Shown here piece after piece: positions 41,884 to 53,700 of a stretch of 64,000 nucleotides of DNA. The notes under the pieces are model-generated. The model was given only the letters and a program-made list of their open reading frames with translations, ran no database searches and had not been told where the DNA came from. Numbering within the stretch: the stretch's first letter is position 1; each line of letters opens with the position of its first letter. This stretch comes from Flectonema sp. DT1601. Its lineage: Eukaryota > Euglenozoa > Diplonemea > Diplonemida > Diplonemidae. Location of the stretch: contig OZ025813.1 of assembly GCA_964019425.1 (NCBI GenBank), positions 496,001 through 560,000 on the forward strand, written 5' to 3'. The translations under genes were made by a program, and so were the position numbers.

Positions 41884-44290
41884 TTTCGTCTGCTCTGTAT
41901 GCGGATGATACAGCATGTGTAGTATCTGGACATAACATGGAAGAAGCCCTTTCAAATGCTCAAATAATACTTGATAAAGTGGATCAATGGTGTTCTGACA
42001 ACGACATGGCCCTGTCGGTCTCAAAGACCTGTGCTCTTAAGATGAAAGTCCGTACGAAGGATACGATTCTCAACGACACCTGCAATCGCGAATTACTATT
42101 TTCCAGATCTGTTGTGGAAAACGTTATCAAAATGGACTATAGTGACATTGAAAAGAGTATCAACTTAAACTCTTCTAGACCCATGCTTCAAAGCGGCGAA
42201 ACTATTCTCGAGGTTGATGGAACTCCGATCAAAACGCAAGACGAACTTGACAACGTGATGTTGCGGAATATTGTTCTCGAAGACAACGTGATGGTGGTGA
42301 AAGCCAGATTTAAAACCGCATTTCTGTTGCCAATCGTGGACTCAGTGAAATACCTCGGAGTTCACATCGACGACAGACTCACTTTCCACAAACAGGTGGC
42401 TAAGATTCATGAAGAACTGAAAAAGGGAATATCTCTGCTTCAATGCCTTCAACCGTATGATCTTGACTACAAAACGCTAAATATGGTCAAGAACCTTTAC
42501 GTAACTGCGAGAATCTCTTATGCGCTCGATAGCTTTGGTTGGTTGATAAGCAACAGCGTTGATAGTATTGATTTCGAACTGAGGAAGGTTGCCAGGCTGG
42601 TTACTGGATGCAGCAGGTGCACACCGAGAGAACTTCTACTGTGGGAAGCGGACATGCTTCCTTTTAAACGTCAGATTGAAAAGCAAACCAAGATAGCGTA
42701 CTACAGGTATAAAGCCATGACTTGGATACCTAGTACCAACAGACTCGCCTCAACCCAAAGCTACTGGGCTGGCCTCCTTCCTGGCATTGACAGCCAGCGT
42801 GATAGCCAGTGCCTTGTACAGCCTGACTCGATGGAACCCTGGGTATCTCCGACAAACCTTAGGATTAGCAACGGCTGCGGATTTCCGAAGTCCGCGAACC
42901 CTGCGGTGGACAAAGAAAAATTCATGTCGTACATTGGAACGTTACCTCCTGTCGACATGGTAATCAACTGCGATGGCTCCTACTCTGCTTCCGGCGCGGC
43001 CGGTGCGGCTCATATTGCCAAGTCACGTAGCGGCCTTCGATCTGCTTACGCGTCTAGGCTTTATCAAGCTGACTGCAGCTACAGGGCTGAACAACATGCT
43101 CTGAAGAACGCGGCTAGACATCTGAGAACAGTGTTTAGCAAAGATCCTTCAATGAGATCTGTAAGGCTATTCACGGACTCAAAATCCCTTCTGGATGAAC
43201 TGCTGGGTGGAAGGTGCAGACAGAGGAATACTGAGTCCCTCAAGATACTAGAATACCTGCGCATGTGTGAAATGAAAGTGCATTTGCAATTCATCCCCTC
43301 ACACATTGGAATCGAGTTTCACGATGAAGTTGACGCGCTTGCAAAGGAAGCAGCGCACAACAAGAACATCCGACCTGTGCTAGTCAAAGGCACTTACTTC
43401 TCGCGATCATCACATGTTAAGCGCTGCATCAAAAAGGATCTGCTTAACGTGAGTGGTTACACCTGCTACAAACACCTCATCGGAGGCCGTTCCGTTAAAT
43501 ACCCTCCTGGGATGGAAAGAGCCGACGAGATACGGATAGCGAACTTCCGGACAGGATGTCACCCGCTAATTCAGAACTGGCGCAAGAAAATCGACTGCCC
43601 ATTTTGTGGCGAACCGTCCTCACAGGTTCACCTGCTGCAGGGATGTCAATCTCCCAAACTCGACTCTGCCAGGTTCAAAATCCTGGGCTTCTCAACACTG
43701 ACCGGCAAGTGGGATCGCGATCGAGAACTTATTATTGCCAACGAAATTCCTAACCTTGAAGCTCTCTTCACTTTGGCGTGGCTTCCATCACTCGCGTTGA
43801 TCATAAGGTGGATGGAACAAACATCTAACCTTAGACTTTGGAAGTAAAGTAGGTGACATGTAGTCGCCAATATCAATTTGTTATTATTTTTAGTATTTTC
43901 ATCATTATCAATCATCTCCTGGTTGGGTAACTGCACATCACCTTCAGTGTTGTCGCAGTGTCTCTTCCAACACTCCTGTCTCCTTCTTCTCCTATTCTCC
44001 TTATAAATTTCTCTTGAGGGCAGGCCTTCGGGCTGTTCAAGTGGTCTTTGACCACCGCTCTAGTTATATGCTCGATTCTTTGTTTTTCCTTATCGATGGT
44101 AGGAATGGTAACCGAATTAGCTTCGTGTGTCCAATTTCAAGGACGCGTGACCATTTATTTTTTCCCGTTGCCGCTCTTCTTACGTCCTCAGGCGGAGCCT
44201 ACCTATGTTTCCCGTGTTTTCCAATTTGTCAGACTTAAGTCAAAAAGAAAGTATAAAAGAAAGACAAAACAAAGAAGTGAAAAGAACAAT
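41884..44290 (+). mobile_element. LINE B, left part (5'-truncated, 3' UTR split by E1-E4)
   Basis: Starts just after GTACAAAA (41876-41883), a few codons before RT motif C, and runs through the end of ORF2 into its 3' UTR. At 44290, after GAACAA, the UTR is cut by the minus-strand array. The rest of the UTR and its poly(A) resume at 63122. The 3' UTR carries the same two hairpins as copy A. Confidence 0.92.
41886..43847 (+). pseudogene. B ORF2 fragment: RT motif C, inserted domain, thumb, RNase H, knuckle
   Basis: 654 codons, open from the truncation to TAA. SALYADD is the RT motif C (41898-41909). After SVSKTCALKM comes about 90 extra residues before SVKYLGVHIDD, where other LINEs have only a short loop. 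This insert contains GETILEVDGTPIKTQDEL, which resembles the core of a PDZ domain. The thumb follows, then RNase H with all four acidic residues (NCDGS, AEQ, TDSKS, DEVDALAK), and a CCHC-type knuckle at the end (CPFCGEPSSQVHLLQGC). The endonuclease and first half of the RT are missing, so it is dead, but no frameshift has accumulated, which indicates a recent insertion. Confidence 0.85.
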
Positions 44291-44587
44291 TTTTTTTTTT
44301 TTTTTTGTGTGCACCACGACCCGTGAGTCTGTGATGCTGATTGCGCTGTTAGGCGCGGTTGTTCTTTTTCTTTCTTTCTTTCTTTCTTTCTTACTTTCTT
44401 TGTTTTGGGGGTTGGGGGTGGGGATCCCGTAGGCTTCGTATCTCCTTTCTTTGTTTTGATAACTTAAAACTAATACTACAGAGTAAATTGTCCACTTGGA
44501 CGTCTTCGGATGTGTTGCTAAATTGCCATCGGTACTTCCTAGTCTTGTAGGCTGCGGTCTTGATCTTGACATTTGTCGATTATAAGA

Positions 44588-47500
44588 TTACCTTCCTGTT
44601 AGTACTGCTAGTTCGTCCAAGGCAGTGACAAAGCTTAACATCCTTCGTTGGTTATTCGGTAAGTAACAGTCTTCTAGAGAACATGGTTCTTCTCCTTCTT
44701 CGTTTATCATAGGATCGATGTACTTGTCTCTTAAGAATTCCACGCACCAGTGTTCACATAATAAGGCCACATGATGTGGTGTTGCCCTTGCATCTTTACA
44801 GAAGATGCATTTCTCATTTTGTCCCTTGAGTTTCAAGGATCTGCAGTGTCCCACTCTAAAGCGTGACATGATCACTTCTTCCGGTCTGGTGAGCTCATCA
44901 ATGTATGGAGGGTGCCTTACCTCTCCTGGCCCTAACCAGTTCTCCCGTTTTCTCCGCTTGTGGAAGGTCATCATCGTTCCCATATCAAGTTGAGCGGGTA
45001 GTTGTTTAATAATTACATCCTTATAAGGTGGATCATCCTTCAGGCCTGCTGCATACTTCGCAAGCTGGTCTGCTACTTCATTGTATCGTACATTTCTGTG
45101 CGCTGGCACATACTGTACGTTAATTTGTACACCCTTCCTCTCTAGCTTCATAGCTAACTTCCAGATGTCTTTATTCATTGGGGACCTTTGTTTGTATGGT
45201 CCTTGTTCCAATGCCTGCATAACTGACATCGAATCAGTCAACAGGTGCGTCGTTGCTGTTGGACATTCTTGTTCCTCCTTCGCTGCTTGAACAAGATTCT
45301 CCATCGCCAATTTTACAGCGATCTGTTCAGTCCTGTAGGAGGAACCCGCCACCGGTATTTTGTATCCAAGTAGACACGTCTTGCCTTTGTCTACTATAAC
45401 CACAGCAGCAGCTGCATTCGTCATGTAGGTCTTAGACTTGTGTCTTATCGACCCATCCGTGTAAACTCTCGTGTCTTGAGCAGGTAAGTCTGCTTCACTC
45501 CGTTTCGCCTCGTCTTTGTCACCTGGGTAAGTGAACTTCATCGCATTAGTTTCTTTCCACGGTGGTAGCGTGTAGTGCTCCGGATTTACTTCTTGGCTTA
45601 TGATACTTCTGTTTATGTCAAGACCAGGGATCCCAGATACATAGTAATTCCAGACAGTCCATCCCCATATCGTTTTTGGTGGGTTCTCTTCCATTCTTTT
45701 TGTTTTTGTCAGTTCATGTGCTGGTAGGTGTGGACTGAGCTTGAATCGTTCATATGTTCTGCACATCTTGTATTGGATGTGTTCCTTTAGTCGTGGAGTG
45801 TCTGCCTCTTCGTACAGTCTTGTTAATTCTGTGCTCCGCAGGCATCCAGTGACCAGCCTCACTGTTCTGTTTATAATTAATTCCAGTTGCTGGAGAAAGT
45901 TGCTTGTTAGTACCCAAGCAAAGCTCTCAACACCATAAAGGATCCGTGCTAGGACCACCGTCACTAGGATGCTAATCAGCGTTCTCTTCCTACAGCCTAT
46001 CCGGGTAAGTCTAGTCAGTAAGCCAAGACCTCTGGATGCAGCTATCATCATTTTCCCCATCTGTGACTCGAATGTCAGGTTCTCGTCATAGTGTACTCCC
46101 AGGTATCTTACAACTTTCGTCTTATGTACTTTCCGTCCAGTTGCAAGTGCGAATCCGTGAAGTCCTGGCCCCACTGTTTCCAACATCTTATCTATTTCCC
46201 CCCGATTGTGAACTTTCTTTAGTTGGGGGAAGCGCTGAGCATTCATCTTTAGTGTTTTTATTACTGTTGGTTTGTTCGGCAGCTTTGTCTTTATTCTATG
46301 TGGCGGCACCACGTACAAGTGAGTGACAGCATAGTCTTCCTTCTTTTCTACTGTTGTTGTGCCATCGTCTTTCACAAGGTTTCTTATCTGTTCTGCTGTG
46401 GCCACAACATATTTAAAAGTATGCTCTTCAGAGTACACCACAACTGGGGACTTGTCCTGCGTTCTGTTCGGCTTCACATGAATGTATTCAGTTTTGCCAG
46501 GGTTCTTATTAATTTTTATTTGGGAGTCTAATGCCCATTCCTCAAAGATTCGTACCGCTTCATTGACTCGATCCTCCAGACGGTTGATGGTATCAGATGC
46601 GATAACTATCCCAACATCGTCAGCAAAGACGGTTGGCTCAAACTTCTCCAGTTTCTCTATTAAATCGTTTATAAATATCGAAAAGAGCTGGGGGCCCAGC
46701 ACGCTTCCTTGTGGTACACCCACTTGTATGTTTTGGAAATTACCTTTTGTTCCGTTCACCCTCGTTGTGATTTTTCTTCCGGTCAGATAGTTTTGTACCC
46801 ACCTCAGATACCTTGTTGGTAACCCTGCGGTCATCATCTTGTCCATAAGAGTTTTTGGCTGTACCGCGTCAAATGCCTTTTGTAGATCAAAGGTGATTAG
46901 TATTGCTTCCTTTCCCCTGCCCCTGGCACTGAGAAGCCGGTCAGTTACGATGCATAGGTTTTCTGTAGCATCTCGTCCGCGTTTGTAGGCCGCCTGTCTT
47001 GGGTTCATCGTCTTATTTAATAAATGATGCATGCGTTCAACGATCATCCTCTCAAAGAGCTTCGCAATAGAAGAGGTGAGTGTTATCGGTCTATAAGAAA
47101 GAACTTGCTTTTTGTCCTTATCTGGTTTTAATATGGGTATGACCATACCGCTTTTCCAGCACCTTGGTACAGCTGATCGTTGCCATGACAGGTTAAACAG
47201 TCGCAACAGTTGTTTGAGAAAGGCTTCCGGCAGTTGTTTGATCATAGAATTCCAGATCTTGTCGGGTCCCGGTGCTTTCTTTTCCTTCGTTTTTGTGAGC
47301 TGTCTCACCAGTTCCGACATCCCAAATTCCTCATCATTTTCATCCGGTCGTTCCGAAATTGTCTCCATTTCCCCATCATTCGGGAATTGGTTTGCGTACG
47401 TTTCAGTAAAAGCATTTGCTATTTCCTGTGAATCAGTTAATTCCCTCCCTTTGTGTGTTATGTTACTGATCGTATGATCAATCGTTCTACCTTCTAGCTG

Positions 47501-48508
47501 TTTGACTTTCCGAAAGGCCCACCGATAATCTTTTCCCGACATATCACATTCGATAATGTTCTGTTTTACCTTTCGGATTCCTTCTGCTATAGCATCCGTA
47601 GTTGTTTTATCCGGATCCGTCTCAGTCATTAACTCCTCAAGTTCAGGGTCCCTCACTGTGAAGGCACCTCCTACTTCTGTGTTATATCCTGGTATGGCCC
47701 TTCCCGCTGCCTTTAATATTTCATTGTTTATTCTTGCTCCCAGTTTTTGGACTGTTTTTATATGTTCCAGCTTGGGTGCTGCAGCTTGCAATATTCTTCT
47801 GTAGTATTCCCAGTCGGCACAGTGCCATTTCCATTTCCAATTGTAAGTTTTCTGATGTTGCTCTTGAGTCTTTATTTCTTCGATGATTATTTTGAGTGGC
47901 TGATGGTCGCTACCCCACCCTCTCATAATTTTAACTTCTGCTTCCATCGTGTTGTCCAAGGCTACAATGTCTGGGGATGTCAGGCTTAGCGGTCTCGTGT
48001 GTTGTTGAGGGTTGTTAATAACTTTCATCGCAGCTTCCAGTGACCAATTATAGAAGCTTATACCAGTAGTGTTCTTATTTCCATTAGACCATGTCGGATG
48101 GTGTCCATTTATATCACCCGCAATTAATGTGCCGAGTTCTGATTTAATCTTCCAGGTTGTTGCCTTGATTTCAGGCGGGTGGTAAACATTATGTATTATA
48201 AGAGGTGGATTAGACTGTAATTCTACTGATAGTATCTCAGTTTGGTCAAATGAGATGTCGTTGAGTTTAATAATCGCATTTTTAAGATCATTCCTTACCA
48301 ATGTAATGAGCCCACGATGTCCCATCTTGGTGGTGCTGTCTCTTCTGTAAATTTTGTACCCGTCGACAGAGAAGGGCTTGTCATCGGTTAACCATGTTTC
48401 TTGTAGCAGTATTATTTCAGGTTTTTCTTCTTTGAGGGCCCAATTCAGTTTGAAGTAGTTTTCTGGTTTCAGAGCTGAGCGAATGTTATTTGACCAAATC
48501 ACAATCAT
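44588..48508 (-). CDS. E1 ORF2: endonuclease, reverse transcriptase, RNase H
   Basis: 1306 aa, intact. APE-type endonuclease at 1-230 (QETW at 36-39, GDINGHH, SDHQP). Reverse transcriptase ~440-900: SYRPITLTS, FDLQKAFDAV (motif A, ~540), VGVPQGSVLGP (motif B, ~598), FADD (628-631). Between KTEYIHV (~675) and VRYLGVHYD (~800) lies an insert of about 118 residues with no counterpart in standard LINE RTs. RNase H at ~1010-1150 (VYTDGS, RTEQIAV, LTDSMS, NEVADQLAK). Zinc knuckle near 1230 (CIFCKDARATPHHVALLC). With ORF1 intact, this copy could be active. Confidence 0.93.
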   Translation of the reverse strand: MIVIWSNNIRSALKPENYFKLNWALKEEKPEIILLQETWLTDDKPFSVDGYKIYRRDSTTKMGHRGLITLVRNDLKNAIIKLNDISFDQTEILSVELQSNPPLIIHNVYHPPEIKATTWKIKSELGTLIAGDINGHHPTWSNGNKNTTGISFYNWSLEAAMKVINNPQQHTRPLSLTSPDIVALDNTMEAEVKIMRGWGSDHQPLKIIIEEIKTQEQHQKTYNWKWKWHCADWEYYRRILQAAAPKLEHIKTVQKLGARINNEILKAAGRAIPGYNTEVGGAFTVRDPELEELMTETDPDKTTTDAIAEGIRKVKQNIIECDMSGKDYRWAFRKVKQLEGRTIDHTISNITHKGRELTDSQEIANAFTETYANQFPNDGEMETISERPDENDEEFGMSELVRQLTKTKEKKAPGPDKIWNSMIKQLPEAFLKQLLRLFNLSWQRSAVPRCWKSGMVIPILKPDKDKKQVLSYRPITLTSSIAKLFERMIVERMHHLLNKTMNPRQAAYKRGRDATENLCIVTDRLLSARGRGKEAILITFDLQKAFDAVQPKTLMDKMMTAGLPTRYLRWVQNYLTGRKITTRVNGTKGNFQNIQVGVPQGSVLGPQLFSIFINDLIEKLEKFEPTVFADDVGIVIASDTINRLEDRVNEAVRIFEEWALDSQIKINKNPGKTEYIHVKPNRTQDKSPVVVYSEEHTFKYVVATAEQIRNLVKDDGTTTVEKKEDYAVTHLYVVPPHRIKTKLPNKPTVIKTLKMNAQRFPQLKKVHNRGEIDKMLETVGPGLHGFALATGRKVHKTKVVRYLGVHYDENLTFESQMGKMMIAASRGLGLLTRLTRIGCRKRTLISILVTVVLARILYGVESFAWVLTSNFLQQLELIINRTVRLVTGCLRSTELTRLYEEADTPRLKEHIQYKMCRTYERFKLSPHLPAHELTKTKRMEENPPKTIWGWTVWNYYVSGIPGLDINRSIISQEVNPEHYTLPPWKETNAMKFTYPGDKDEAKRSEADLPAQDTRVYTDGSIRHKSKTYMTNAAAAVVIVDKGKTCLLGYKIPVAGSSYRTEQIAVKLAMENLVQAAKEEQECPTATTHLLTDSMSVMQALEQGPYKQRSPMNKDIWKLAMKLERKGVQINVQYVPAHRNVRYNEVADQLAKYAAGLKDDPPYKDVIIKQLPAQLDMGTMMTFHKRRKRENWLGPGEVRHPPYIDELTRPEEVIMSRFRVGHCRSLKLKGQNEKCIFCKDARATPHHVALLCEHWCVEFLRDKYIDPMINEEGEEPCSLEDCYLPNNQRRMLSFVTALDELAVLTGR

Positions 48509-50358
48509 GATTGGCCAGTGTTGTTGTTTCTATTCGTACTTGTTGTTCGACCGAGATCAATAGTGGCTTCCATCCGCTTCACCGATTCTACCAGACTTGT
48601 GATGGCTATGGCCATGTTGTTGTAGTTCTTTTCGTTTTTATTAGCGGCCTCCGTCAGGGTTGCGACCACCTTCGTTAGATTGTAGAGTCCCTCCTCTAAT
48701 CTTTTCTGCAGATCTGTAACATCATTCTTAAGTTGTGCCATCATGTTGTCAGTCTTTTCTCTGAGTTCCTTAACACTGCTCTCAGAGTTTTGTACTTCAG
48801 TTGTTGGATTTTTCGGAGTCGGTAACGTCTTTTTGACTGCGGCTGCATACGAAGTCTTGGCCTCGCGGTATTTCACAACGACGGGTTTCTTCACTTCCAC
48901 TTCCACACTTTCTAATTTTTCAATTAGGATGACTACCTCACCACATTGGACAAGTTTCGTTTCCGGCTTCTTGTCCAACGCGATGATGAAGTCACCCCGA
49001 TCCATCCTTACAAATTTAGACCTCAGTCCCAACTGCGATAGAATATTCTGGAGCCTGTTGCCCCAGCTATAAGGCGCTCCGCTGAGACGGTGTAGTCCTT
49101 CGCCGTATACAGTGCTGGCGTACTTCCCAGCTCCCTTCCTTACTTTGTCGACGTCCTTTGTTTTAACCACTCTCAACCCTATTTTGCCGTGGCTGATGGT
49201 GAGTCCGTAACAGAGGTCTTGTTGGGCTTTCAGAATGCCAACTGCCTCATCATTCGTCGTCTTGCGGTCCAGCCACACGGTACTGTACTTGGTTGCTGAC
49301 TGTCCCAGCGTTTGTTTGATTCGGAAGTAGACCTTGTCTGTTCCCGAGTTCTTCAGTAACTTTACTGCTGAGTCTACATCCGTTGGCAGGATTGTTAACT
49401 CCGCAAAGTCTCCCTCCACTGATCTGTACGATCTTTGATCCACCCTTCCGTGTTGTGCAACAACCGCTTTTATCATGGCTGTTACTGCTGAGGGGCTTTC
49501 CACCTGCGCCTTGGAGATGTCCTTCTTTGTCATCCAGGCTATCAGTTCATGTGTCTCCGGTGGGTTGACCTTTTTGGCGATGGTCAATGTTGGTCTGTGG
49601 GTCGTGCCTGACATTGTAACGAACCACCAGCTTCTAATTTTTAAATGTCCATCGAATTGGACTGGCGTCTGAATCTGACTGCAGTCAGTTGCGTGTTGTA
49701 GGGCACGTTTTGGAGGTGGTCGTGTGAACACTATCGTCAGTTGTTGCGTTTTGCTAGCCTTTTCGAAGTAGTCTTCGTCCAGGTTTCTTCCTTGTTGAGA
49801 TAATGCAAGTATAATGCCGTTGGTCTTGCTGTTGAGGTCATCAGTTGGCTGGAGTATTTTGCATTTAAAATGCTCCTTGTTAAACTTTGGTGGTGGTCCA
49901 TTCATCATCACCGTCGATCTTCTTTGTGCCTCTTTGATTTGAGGGCTTGATTGGGGTGCCTCATTTGACGGAGGGCTTTGTTTCGTTTCTGAAAATACAC
50001 TTCTTTGTGCCTCGATATTTTGAGGGCTTATTTGAATTGCCTCTTTGTTTTGAGGGCTTGTCTTAGTTTGAGTTGCCTCCTTGTTTTGAGGGCTTGCTTG
50101 AAATACTGCTGGAGGTCCTACTGCGGTCACCTCTACTGCAATTCCTTCCGGTACTTCTGGAGAGTCCATCTCCATTTCTTCCTCTGATACTTCTGGTGAT
50201 TCTCCCATCACCACGTCCTCGTCTTCTTGTTGGGTCTCTTCTTCTTCCCGGATCTCATTTCTGGCTTGTTCCCTCATCTTCTTCGCCTCTTTCCTTTCTC
50301 TTTCTCTCCTTTCTGCAGCCCTTCTATCTTGCGGACGCATTGCTTTCTTTCCAGCCAT
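48505..50358 (-). CDS. E1 ORF1, RNA-binding-type protein
   Basis: 617 aa from ATG at 50358 (MAGKKAMRPQDRRAAERRER). The first ~60 residues are charged and helical, then acidic. Residues ~100-165 hold irregular repeats of SPQNKEA type. The middle (~200-480) is the folded part shared by eye with Y ORF1, and the last ~90 residues form a coiled coil, probably for oligomerisation. I see no CCHC knuckle. Its stop overlaps the start of ORF2 by 4 nt (ATGA), a layout used for coupled reinitiation. An upstream Lys-rich in-frame extension comes from an A tract and is not real. Confidence 0.85.
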   Translation of the reverse strand: MAGKKAMRPQDRRAAERRERERKEAKKMREQARNEIREEEETQQEDEDVVMGESPEVSEEEMEMDSPEVPEGIAVEVTAVGPPAVFQASPQNKEATQTKTSPQNKEAIQISPQNIEAQRSVFSETKQSPPSNEAPQSSPQIKEAQRRSTVMMNGPPPKFNKEHFKCKILQPTDDLNSKTNGIILALSQQGRNLDEDYFEKASKTQQLTIVFTRPPPKRALQHATDCSQIQTPVQFDGHLKIRSWWFVTMSGTTHRPTLTIAKKVNPPETHELIAWMTKKDISKAQVESPSAVTAMIKAVVAQHGRVDQRSYRSVEGDFAELTILPTDVDSAVKLLKNSGTDKVYFRIKQTLGQSATKYSTVWLDRKTTNDEAVGILKAQQDLCYGLTISHGKIGLRVVKTKDVDKVRKGAGKYASTVYGEGLHRLSGAPYSWGNRLQNILSQLGLRSKFVRMDRGDFIIALDKKPETKLVQCGEVVILIEKLESVEVEVKKPVVVKYREAKTSYAAAVKKTLPTPKNPTTEVQNSESSVKELREKTDNMMAQLKNDVTDLQKRLEEGLYNLTKVVATLTEAANKNEKNYNNMAIAITSLVESVKRMEATIDLGRTTSTNRNNNTGQS

Positions 50359-50716
50359 TTTATTTTTTTGGACAGACAGGAGGGGATGCAACAATAAAGT
50401 ACAGAAACAATAAAGTACAGAAACTGTAGCTTTAGAATCGTTGTTTTTTTTTTTTTTTTTTTTTGAGTGCATCACGACCCGTGAGTCTGTGATGCTGATT
50501 GCGCTGTTAGGCGCGGTTGTTCTTTTTCTTTCTTTCTTTCTTACTTTCTTTGTTTTGGGGGTTGGGGGTGGGAATCCCGTAGGCTTCGTATCTCCTTTCT
50601 TTGTTTTGATAACTTAAAACTAATACTACATAATTAATTGTCCACTTGGACGACTTCAGATGTGTTGCAATGATGCCTTCAATGTTGATATTCGAAATGT
50701 CGATGTTTTAATAATA

Positions 50717-53700
50717 CTACCGTCCTAATAGTTGTGCCAGTCTGTCTAAGGTTGTGACAAAACCAGTCATCTGCTGTTGATTCGCAGGTAAGTAGCAGTC
50801 CTCCAGCTGGCATGCTTCCTCTCCCTTGTCATTCATCATGTGACTGATGTATTTTTCCCTCAAGGTTTCTATACACCAATGTTCGCATATAAATAATACA
50901 TGATGTGCTGTCGCCTTTCCAAGTTTACAGAAAAAGCACAGCTCGTTCAGTCCTTTGATTATCAGAGATCTGCAATGTCCCACTCTAAAGCGTGACATCA
51001 GTACTTCCTCTGGTCGTGTTAGAGCTTCGATGTACGGAGGGTGTCTTACCTCTCCCGGTCCGATCCAGTTCTCCCGTTTTCTCCGCTTGTGAAACGTCAT
51101 CAATGTTCCCATGTCAAGTTGAGTGGGCAGTTGTTTAATAATAACATCTTCGTGAGGTGGATCTTCCTTCAGGCCTGCAGCGAATTTCGCCAGTTGGTCC
51201 GCTACTTCGTTGTACCGCACGTTTCTGTGTGCCGGTACATACTGCATGTTGACTTGGATTCCCTTCTTCTCCAGTTTCATTGCCAACTTCCAGATCTTTT
51301 TGTTCATTGGGGACCTTTGTTTATATGGCCCTTGTTCCAATGCCTGCATGACTGACATCGAATCAGTCAACAGGTGCGTCGTTGTTGTTAGAGATTCATG
51401 TTCATCCTCTGCCACCTGAACTAAATTTTCCAACGCCAGTTTTACTGCAATCTGCTCGGTCCTATAAGAGGAACCCGCTACTGGTATTTTATATCCAAGT
51501 AGACGCATCTTGCTTTCTTTTACTATGACCACAGCGGCAGCCGAGTCTGTCATGTAAGTCTCGGATTTGTGTCTTATCGACCCGTCAGTGTAGACTTTCA
51601 TCTCGTGAGTTGGTAGTTCAGCTTCTCGCTGTTCAGCCTCTTCCTTGTTACTTGAATATGTGAATCTCATCGCACTAGTACTTTTCCATGGAGGGAGAGT
51701 GTAGTGTTCTGGGTTCACTTCCAGGTTGGTAATGCTCCGGTAGTTGTCAAGTCCAGGGACACCAGAGACATAGTCTATCCAGACATTCCATCCCCATTTT
51801 GATTTTTGGTATAATTCTGAACTCCCTGTTCTCGTCAGCTTGCGAGTCGGTAAGAACGGACTCAATTTGAAACGTTCGTAAGTTCTACACATCTTATACT
51901 GGATGTGTTCCTTTAGTCTTGGCGTATCGGCTTCTTTGTAAAGTCTCTGTAGTTTGGTGCTCCGCAGACATCCAGTTACCAGCCTCACTGCCCTGTTTAC
52001 CAGTAATTCCAGTTGTTCGAAGCACTCTTTTGGTAACATCCAAGCAAAGCTTTCAACACCATAAAGCACCCTTGCTAACACCACCGTCACCAGTATACTA
52101 ATGAGTGTCCTCTTTCTGCAGCCTATCCTAGTGAGTCTAACCAACAAGCCTAGACCCTTGGAAGCAGCTGTCATCATCTTTTGAATTTGCGACTTAAAGG
52201 TTAACTTCTCGTCATAATGTACACCCAGGTACCGCACGGTATTCGTCTTGTGAACTTTTCGTCCAACCGCATAGGCAAATCCGTGTAGTCCGGGCCCCAC
52301 TCTTTCCAGCATCTTATCTATTTCTGCCTTGTTGTGGACTTTCTTCAGTTGTGGGAAGCGGGCACTCATCTTCATTGTTTTCAGTACCGCCGGTTTGTTC
52401 GGTAGCTTGACTTTGATCTTATGTTTTGGAACGACGTACAGGTGAGTGATGGCGAATTCTTCTTTTGAAACTACAGTTGTTGAGTTATCATCCTTCACAA
52501 GGTTACTCATTTGTTCTGCCGTGGCCACCACATATTTAAATGTGTGTTCCTCCGAGTATACCACTACTGGGGACTTGTCGTGAGTTCCACTTGGCCTCAC
52601 GTGAATGTATTCCGTCTTGCCAGGGTTCTTATTGATTTTGATGTGTGAGTCAAGTGCCCACCTTTCAAATATTTTGACTGCGTTGTTAACCTTGTTTTCT
52701 AAACAGCTGACAGTGCCTGCGGTTATTACTATTCCAACATCATCTGCAAAGACAGTCGGTTCGTACATCTCTAGTTTATCTATCAAATCGTTTATGAAGA
52801 TAGAGAATAACTGGGGTCCCAGCACGCTTCCTTGTGGTACTCCTACTCGAATGTTCCGGAATGCTCCCTTCACTCCATTCACCCTTGTTGAAATCTTCCT
52901 ACTAGTCAAGTAGTTTTGAACCCACCGTAGATATTTCGTTGATAGTCCTATTTTGGACATCTTATTTAGAAGAGTTACCGGTTGAACTGCATCGAAGGCT
53001 TTTTGTAGGTCGAAGGTGATTAATATCGCTTCTTCTCCCATTGCCTTGGCACTTTTGAGTTTGTCTGTAACTATACAGAGATTTTCAATGGAATCCCGTC
53101 CTCGTTTGTAGGCTGCTTGCCTCGGATTCATTCTGTCTTTCAACAGGTGGTGCATCCGTTCTACGACCATTCTTTCAAAGAGTTTCGAGACGGTCGAGGT
53201 TAGTGCTATCGGTCTGTACGATAGGACTTGTTTCTTGTCTTTATCAGGTTTCAGTATGGGTATTACCATTCCACTTTTCCAGCACCTGGGTACTGCTGAT
53301 CGTTGCCATGAGAGGTTGAATAGTCTTAGTAGTTGCTCGAGGAAAGCTTTTGGAAGTTGTTTTAACATCGAGTTCCAGATGTGGTCAGGTCCAGGTGCCT
53401 TCTTCTCCTTTGTTTTTGAAATTTGTCGTTCCAGTTCAGGCATTCCAAATTCCACCGAGTTGTCATCAGGTATTCCTTGTAAGGTTGGTTCACCATCTTC
53501 GAATTTGAATTGGTCTGCGTATGTTTTGGTGAAGACATCTGCCATCTCCCGCGAGTCGGTTAATTCCTTCTCACCGTCGACAATCTTAGTAATTGAATGG
53601 TCCATCATTCTACCTTCCAGTTGTTTAACTTTTCTAAAGGCCCATCGGTAGTCCATTCCAGTCATGTCGCACTCAATGATCTTCTGTTTGATCATGTTGA

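Larger units (their letters stand above)
44291..50443 (-). mobile_element. LINE E1, full length
   Basis: 6.15 kb. Minus-strand order: 5' end (C)CAACGATTCTAAAGC near 50443, an 85-bp 5' UTR with a duplicated CAATAAAGTACAGAAA, ORF1, overlapping ORF2, a 280-bp 3' UTR with a (CTTT)n tract, two GC-rich terminal hairpins, and poly(A) of 16 (44291-44306). It inserted into the 3' UTR of B with target duplication GAACAA (44285-44290 and 63122-63127). It is the innermost and probably first member of the array. Confidence 0.93.
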
